A stretch of DNA of 64,000 bases from Bacteroidota bacterium (GTDB lineage: Bacteria > Bacteroidota > Bacteroidia > Bacteroidales > FEN-979). Where the stretch lies: NCBI GenBank assembly GCA_026391805.1, contig JAPLDJ010000009.1, positions 236,137 to 300,136 of the forward strand, in the 5' to 3' direction. Under the pieces are notes generated by a model. The model was not told where the DNA came from. It saw nothing but the letters and a program-made list of their open reading frames with translations, and did no database searches. A program made the translations under genes and the position numbers. Numbering within the stretch: position 1 is the first letter of the stretch; every line of letters begins with the position of its first letter. This document shows, piece after piece, positions 60,415-64,000 of the stretch.

Positions 60415-61155
60415 ATGAAAAAGCTCCGCAATTCGCATGATGTCGCCCTGGAACAGGGCTTGTCTTATCAGAACCTCATTCCAATGAACCAATGGAAGGA
60501 AGATGATGTCCCGATTGAAAAACTGCTGATGAAAGGATCCGCAAGTTTGTCTGATGCCGAACTTCTGAGCATCGTTATCGGGAACAATTCATCACAGATC
60601 AATTCGCTTGACCTGGCCAGGATCATTCTCGCAGACTGCTCAAATAACCTCTGCCGCTTGTGGAAGCTCTCCATTGCCGAACTGATGGGGTATCATGGGA
60701 TCACCAAGACAAATGCAGTGAGGATCTGTTCCATGTTCAGCCTGGCAAGGCGCAGAAATGAAGCCGAAGTACTTTCCCAGGAAAAGGTTGTCAACAGCAG
60801 CTCTGCTTTTGAGATCTTTAAATCGGTCATCGGGGATATCCCGTATGAAGAATTCTGGATACTGATCCTCTCACGGGCAAACAAAGTCCTGGATAAAGTC
60901 CGGATATCGGAAGGTGGAGTATCTGGAACCGTTGTGGATCCCAAGAAGATCTTCAAGATCTGCCTGGATAATCATGCATGCAGCATTATCCTCGGCCATA
61001 ACCACCCAAGCGGGAACATTCAGCCCAGTGAAGCTGATCAAAAGATCACCAAAAAGATCAAAAACGGAGGTGAAATGCTCGACATCGCAGTTCTGGATCA
61101 TATCATCATCGGGGATGACCGGTATTACTCATTTGCCGATGAAGGAATCATATAG
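60415..61155 (+). CDS. RadC-family JAB1/MPN-domain protein
   Basis: This 246-residue protein has the RadC arrangement: an N-terminal helix-hairpin-helix-like domain (GSASLSDAELLSIVIG and LMGYHGITKTNAVRI) and a C-terminal JAMM metalloprotease-like domain with LGHNHPSGNIQPSEAD at residues 194-208 (HxH, Ser and Asp zinc ligands) and an upstream Glu. RadC proteins are common on mobile elements; the older link to DNA repair is not well supported and the substrate is unknown. The ATG at 60415 fits family starts; the in-frame ATG at 60388 would add nine residues. It lies 264 bp after the toxin gene. Confidence 0.92.
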   Translation: MKKLRNSHDVALEQGLSYQNLIPMNQWKEDDVPIEKLLMKGSASLSDAELLSIVIGNNSSQINSLDLARIILADCSNNLCRLWKLSIAELMGYHGITKTNAVRICSMFSLARRRNEAEVLSQEKVVNSSSAFEIFKSVIGDIPYEEFWILILSRANKVLDKVRISEGGVSGTVVDPKKIFKICLDNHACSIILGHNHPSGNIQPSEADQKITKKIKNGGEMLDIAVLDHIIIGDDRYYSFADEGII

Positions 61156-61373
61156 TATTTTCCGGTGGCTTGCTCTATGTTAAGCGTCAGTCACCTTTTT
61201 TTTAAAATTATTTTCTTTCAAGGCGAATTTTCAATTAAATTTACCTTGATATCATTTTAACTACATATGTAGACTGAATTCAATTTTGGTATAGACAATC
61301 AGGATGAATTTGAAGTCCACTGCTTCGTACATTACATAAATATAACATTCTACGCCAGATAACAATTTATTGG

Positions 61374-61400
61374 TGGCGTGCAATTTGCACGCCATTTTTT
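61374..61400 (+). terminator. Perfect hairpin with T-run in the 61156-61607 gap
   Basis: TGGCGTGCAA and TTGCACGCCA pair over 10 bp around a single T, followed by TTTTTT. It lies 219 bp after the RadC stop codon, with no gene in between, so it may end a long RadC transcript or an untranslated RNA. The remainder of the 452-bp gap shows only the promoter at 61545-61577. Confidence 0.6.
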
Positions 61401-61544
61401 ACATAATATTGATTGAATGATAGTGAATTAAAGTACATTGGCGTAATTTAATTGCGGTTTTCCGCAAGTTTTCTTTAGGGATTTCCTCTATTGCTTAGAA
61501 AGATTCCTTCTTTTACTTTTATGACGATTATCTTTGATAATAAG

Positions 61545-61577
61545 TTGGTTCTATAAAATCGTATTTTGCTACCTTTA
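61545..61577 (+). promoter_or_regulatory. Promoter of the secreted sorting-tail protein gene
   Basis: TTGG at 61545-61548 and TACCTTTA at 61570-61577 are 21 bp apart, close to the TTTG-N19-21-TAnnTTTG pattern. The ATG lies 30 bp downstream. Confidence 0.5.
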
Positions 61578-61607
61578 CCTATACATTATTGATTAAATAC
61601 CATATAT

Positions 61608-63257
61608 ATGAGAATTCTACTAAAGGTCTTTCTTTTGATGCTTAGTATGCATTACTTTAATACCCTTAATGCTCAGCCTGGTTCAAAAGGTGGGCTTGTA
61701 ATACCATATAAAGTGAACGGTTCGCCACTCTTTGGAAATGACATTATTATTAACAACCAGCAAACTCAATCTCAGCAGCACGTCGCGGTATGTTCAGCAT
61801 TTAATGGCTGGCTTTACGCTGCGATAACATATAAAGATCCATCATATAGTAATAATGCTGTTGTTTCAGTTTTGATATCTGTGGATAATGGGCTTTCTTG
61901 GACCAATATATTTGAAGATTGGTATCCTGGGGGTACTGGCGATGCTGAATATACATCTGTGGATATAACTACAACTGGAAATTCAGTCTCAACCCTAAAA
62001 TTCTTTTTGGCATTAGTGGCCAAAACGACAAACTCTAATTTCAGCTCCGGATTTGTAGATATTCATAATGGAGAAACTGGTGTATACGAAGGTCATTTAC
62101 TTGCCGAAGGTTTATGCTATGATCTTGCGATTGCTTCAGATGTAATGTATCCAGCGCTTAACTCTAATCCTCATTCTATTGGTATTGTTAGCTCCATACA
62201 TGATTTTACGGGGGGTGATTCAATTATTTTTCGGTCCTCAAGTGATGGTGGCGTTACTTTGGATAACCACCAAGCTCTAGCAGCAACTGGAGCACGTTTC
62301 CATAAAGTTGACCTTGCCTATGGTAGAAGTCCTTCTTGGAGTAGTGGAAGATATTTTGCAACTTGGGAAGAACAAAGTGAATATGGTTCAATTCCAGGTA
62401 ATATTTTTACATCGCACTCTGATCCCAATTTTGACAGTCCATTCACAACGCCTGTTAACCTTGATGGCTTGGATCCTGCTGATTTCAATTTATGCATGAA
62501 CCCTTCTATAGCCTGTCAATATAATAATAGCGATAATGACAGTGCAAATTTCTCAGAAATCGTATTGTTTGAAAGGGATAATCAATCGAATCAGTCAAAA
62601 GATATACGTGGATATTACAATTTACAATCTGCTAACCATACACACTTTCAAAAAATGAGTATATCAAATTCAGGTCAGAATAATTTTGAACCAGATATTT
62701 CATTTAATCCATACGATTCAACTTTCATGCTCACTTATTTTGATTCCACACTACAAAAACTTCCTCTAATCACTCATAATTTCAATTTAAGAAATCCATC
62801 CCAATGGGATATAAATTCTACCGGTTATAATGACAGTTCAAATCTTTCTAGACCTTATCCAAAAGCTAAATCAACTTCGAACTTTCATAAAGGGACTTAC
62901 GTGTGGATATCAAATCTTAATGAAGGCAAGGGAGTTGCAATGTTTGATGCAACATCAGGAACATGGACGGGTATTTCTGAAAATAATTCTAGTTCTAACA
63001 GAATGTTATTTAGAACCTTTCCAAATCCATGCTACAGAATTATTAATTTTGAATTTGAACTTAAGAAAGCTTGCAATATTAATATTGAGATAGTAAATGT
63101 ATTTGGCCAAAACGTTGGTTCAATCAGAACAAGGTATTGTTGCGAAGGGATAAATAAAGTACAATATGATGTTTCTGGGTTTTCATCTGGAAATTATTTT
63201 TATAAATTCAGTTCAAACGATTTCTATACAACAGGCAGATTCACTGTTATAAAATAA
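61608..63257 (+). CDS. Secreted protein with type IX sorting tail
   Basis: This 549-residue exported protein has a signal peptide (MRILLKVFLLMLSMHYF, cleaved near NAQ at residue 23) and a beta-rich region with Asp-box/BNR-like stretches (VSVLISVDNGLSWTNIF, IIFRSSSDGGVTLDN), which suggests a sialidase-type propeller or adhesin fold. The last ~80 residues form a type A sorting domain (FRTFPNPCYRIINFEFEL ... GNYFYKFSSNDFYTTGRFTVIK). It should be delivered to the surface by the type IX system. Coding sequence is much more AT-rich than the main chromosome part. No enzymatic residues can be assigned. Confidence 0.82.
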   Translation: MRILLKVFLLMLSMHYFNTLNAQPGSKGGLVIPYKVNGSPLFGNDIIINNQQTQSQQHVAVCSAFNGWLYAAITYKDPSYSNNAVVSVLISVDNGLSWTNIFEDWYPGGTGDAEYTSVDITTTGNSVSTLKFFLALVAKTTNSNFSSGFVDIHNGETGVYEGHLLAEGLCYDLAIASDVMYPALNSNPHSIGIVSSIHDFTGGDSIIFRSSSDGGVTLDNHQALAATGARFHKVDLAYGRSPSWSSGRYFATWEEQSEYGSIPGNIFTSHSDPNFDSPFTTPVNLDGLDPADFNLCMNPSIACQYNNSDNDSANFSEIVLFERDNQSNQSKDIRGYYNLQSANHTHFQKMSISNSGQNNFEPDISFNPYDSTFMLTYFDSTLQKLPLITHNFNLRNPSQWDINSTGYNDSSNLSRPYPKAKSTSNFHKGTYVWISNLNEGKGVAMFDATSGTWTGISENNSSSNRMLFRTFPNPCYRIINFEFELKKACNINIEIVNVFGQNVGSIRTRYCCEGINKVQYDVSGFSSGNYFYKFSSNDFYTTGRFTVIK

Positions 63258-63331
63258 TATATATTATAAAACAATCATAGCATAAACTTGGTATAGTAAA
63301 ATTAGATAGTAAATTATTAATCTTATCGACG

Positions 63332-63880
63332 ATGAAAGCAAACCTCATTTATCAAATAAGAAAACCAAGATTTTTCTTTTTTATAACCTTTTGCATAATT
63401 TTTATTGAATCTAGTTTTACTCAATCTTGGCATTCACTACAAGTTTCTTCCCAGACAACAGGCCCCGGCTTGTATCAATCAAATAGTTCTACACGAAATT
63501 ATTTTCGGATTGGTGACTTTTCGGGGATTGGAGGAAATTCCCCGAACGCTACCTTTCATTTAAGGGATTATATTACAGATCCTTATGTCCCAATGTTTGA
63601 AAATGATGCAAGAAATGCCAATGAAATAATAGGTTCAATTAAGCATATAATTCTTACGGATACGGGATTCTATGGGATCTGGCAACAAGGTTCTAATTTT
63701 TCAAACTATTTCGAAGGTGGAATTTTTTGTAACTCATCCTTGAACTTTAATGGTCGTCTCTCAGGGATAAATATTAGTAAACAAGACGATCAGTTTACTT
63801 TTCATTATTCAATTTCCGCACCTGGATCCCCGATTCGGACTCCGTTCAAAATTAATTATTATGATGTACCCCATTCTTAG
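63332..63880 (+). CDS. Secreted hypothetical protein
   Basis: This 182-residue protein starts with a signal peptide-like segment (FFFFITFCIIFIESSFT after a basic MKANLIYQIRKPR). The mature part is rich in Ser, Asn and aromatic residues (SRNYFRIGDFSGIGGNSP-like text, NATFHLRDYITDPYVPMF) and has no recognised domain. It resembles the N-terminal part of larger Bacteroidota surface proteins and has no sorting tail, so it may be a short or truncated gene. It follows the preceding secreted-protein gene by 74 bp and shares its low GC. The last 120 bp of the window show no gene and repeat CGGTGTTTT at 63891 and 63992. Confidence 0.6.
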   Translation: MKANLIYQIRKPRFFFFITFCIIFIESSFTQSWHSLQVSSQTTGPGLYQSNSSTRNYFRIGDFSGIGGNSPNATFHLRDYITDPYVPMFENDARNANEIIGSIKHIILTDTGFYGIWQQGSNFSNYFEGGIFCNSSLNFNGRLSGINISKQDDQFTFHYSISAPGSPIRTPFKINYYDVPHS

Positions 63881-64000
63881 GGCAGAGTTTCGGTGTTTTT
63901 AAGTTGGTTCTTTCGTTTCTCTTTTCTTCAAAATTACAAATCAATTCGGATTAACCGGTTTCGTTCAGGCAACATTTTTGTAAACCCGTTCCGGTGTTTT

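Larger units (their letters stand above)
52570..61160. mobile_element. Putative tRNA-Val-associated integrated element (right end unresolved)
   Basis: After the tRNA-Val gene the base composition falls and the gene content becomes accessory: an excisionase-like HTH protein, VapE-type ATPase, Toprim primase, unknown proteins, an AbiE toxin-antitoxin pair and a RadC-family protein, almost all on the plus strand. This set is typical of small mobilizable or satellite-like elements of Bacteroidota. No integrase, relaxase or duplicate of the tRNA 3' end lies in the window, so the element may extend past 64000 or be degenerate. The right boundary given is only the end of the RadC gene. Confidence 0.5.

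Noticed and set aside
52570..64000. Right-hand attachment site as a repeat of the tRNA-Val 3' end
   Set aside because: No second copy of the T-arm and acceptor sequence was seen in the remainder of the window.
63881..64000. End of an insertion sequence suggested by repeated CGGTGTTTT
   Set aside because: Only a 9-bp direct repeat is seen and the window stops; no transposase frame or inverted end is visible.

Overview
The window comes from a Bacteroidota chromosome, most likely a Bacteroidales-like anaerobe or facultative anaerobe. The evidence is gliding/type IX secretion genes (gldF, gldG), two proteins with type IX C-terminal sorting tails, a carboxypeptidase-regulatory-domain protein, an HydB/HydC-like soluble NADH module with a rubrerythrin-like protein, an NADP-type glutamate dehydrogenase, and promoters with the Bacteroidota -7 box TAnnTTTG. 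Almost all genes have clear family assignments. The chromosomal backbone is visibly more GC-rich than the last ~13 kb.

Layout. 1-5.4 kb: a truncated NodB deacetylase and a DUF2723 membrane protein, divergent from gpmA and a PPP-type phosphatase. 5.4-13.5 kb: secreted and envelope proteins (carboxypeptidase-regulatory protein, M43 metalloprotease, small lipoprotein, TonB-C-like protein, SGNH hydrolase with sorting tail, DUF1566 lipoprotein) and an FHS-type sugar transporter, separated by repeat-rich gaps. 13.5-27.1 kb: a six-gene minus-strand cluster in which two paralogous receiver plus PEP-synthase-like ATP-grasp proteins flank a soluble NADH-oxidoreductase module (NuoE-like, NuoF/HydB-like, and a 1233-residue NuoG-like/GltD-like fusion) and a rubrerythrin-like protein. 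This is the most unusual arrangement in the window. 27.4-28.8 kb: gdhA with a strong terminator. 28.9-35.7 kb: a six-gene surface-polysaccharide operon (flippase, two GT4 glycosyltransferases, acyltransferase, deacetylase-like protein, O-antigen ligase). 35.9-39.6 kb: gldF-gldG-DUF4340. 39.7-45.8 kb: mgsA, a RecD-like helicase, a MacB-like permease, upp, and a second acyltransferase/deacetylase pair. 45.9-49.8 kb: dnaX, a PfkB kinase with no normal start codon, a PlsC acyltransferase and a CoA-binding protein. 50-52.4 kb: two unknown membrane proteins and remnants of VOC and metallo-beta-lactamase genes.

At 52.5 kb a tRNA-Val gene with its own promoter marks the left edge of an AT-richer accessory region. 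It holds an excisionase-like HTH protein, a VapE-type ATPase, a Toprim primase lacking zinc-finger cysteines, unknown proteins, an AbiEi/AbiEii toxin-antitoxin pair and a RadC-family protein. No integrase, relaxase or right-hand attachment site is visible, so the boundaries are uncertain. The final part (61.6-63.9 kb) encodes two secreted proteins, one with a type IX sorting tail.

Intergenic DNA carries many repeats: two copies of a ~170-190 bp MITE-like element with inverted ends, related solo hairpins, three copies of a ~30 bp palindrome-containing unit, and many short 7-10 bp tandem arrays. No rRNA genes, CRISPR arrays or complete insertion sequences were seen.
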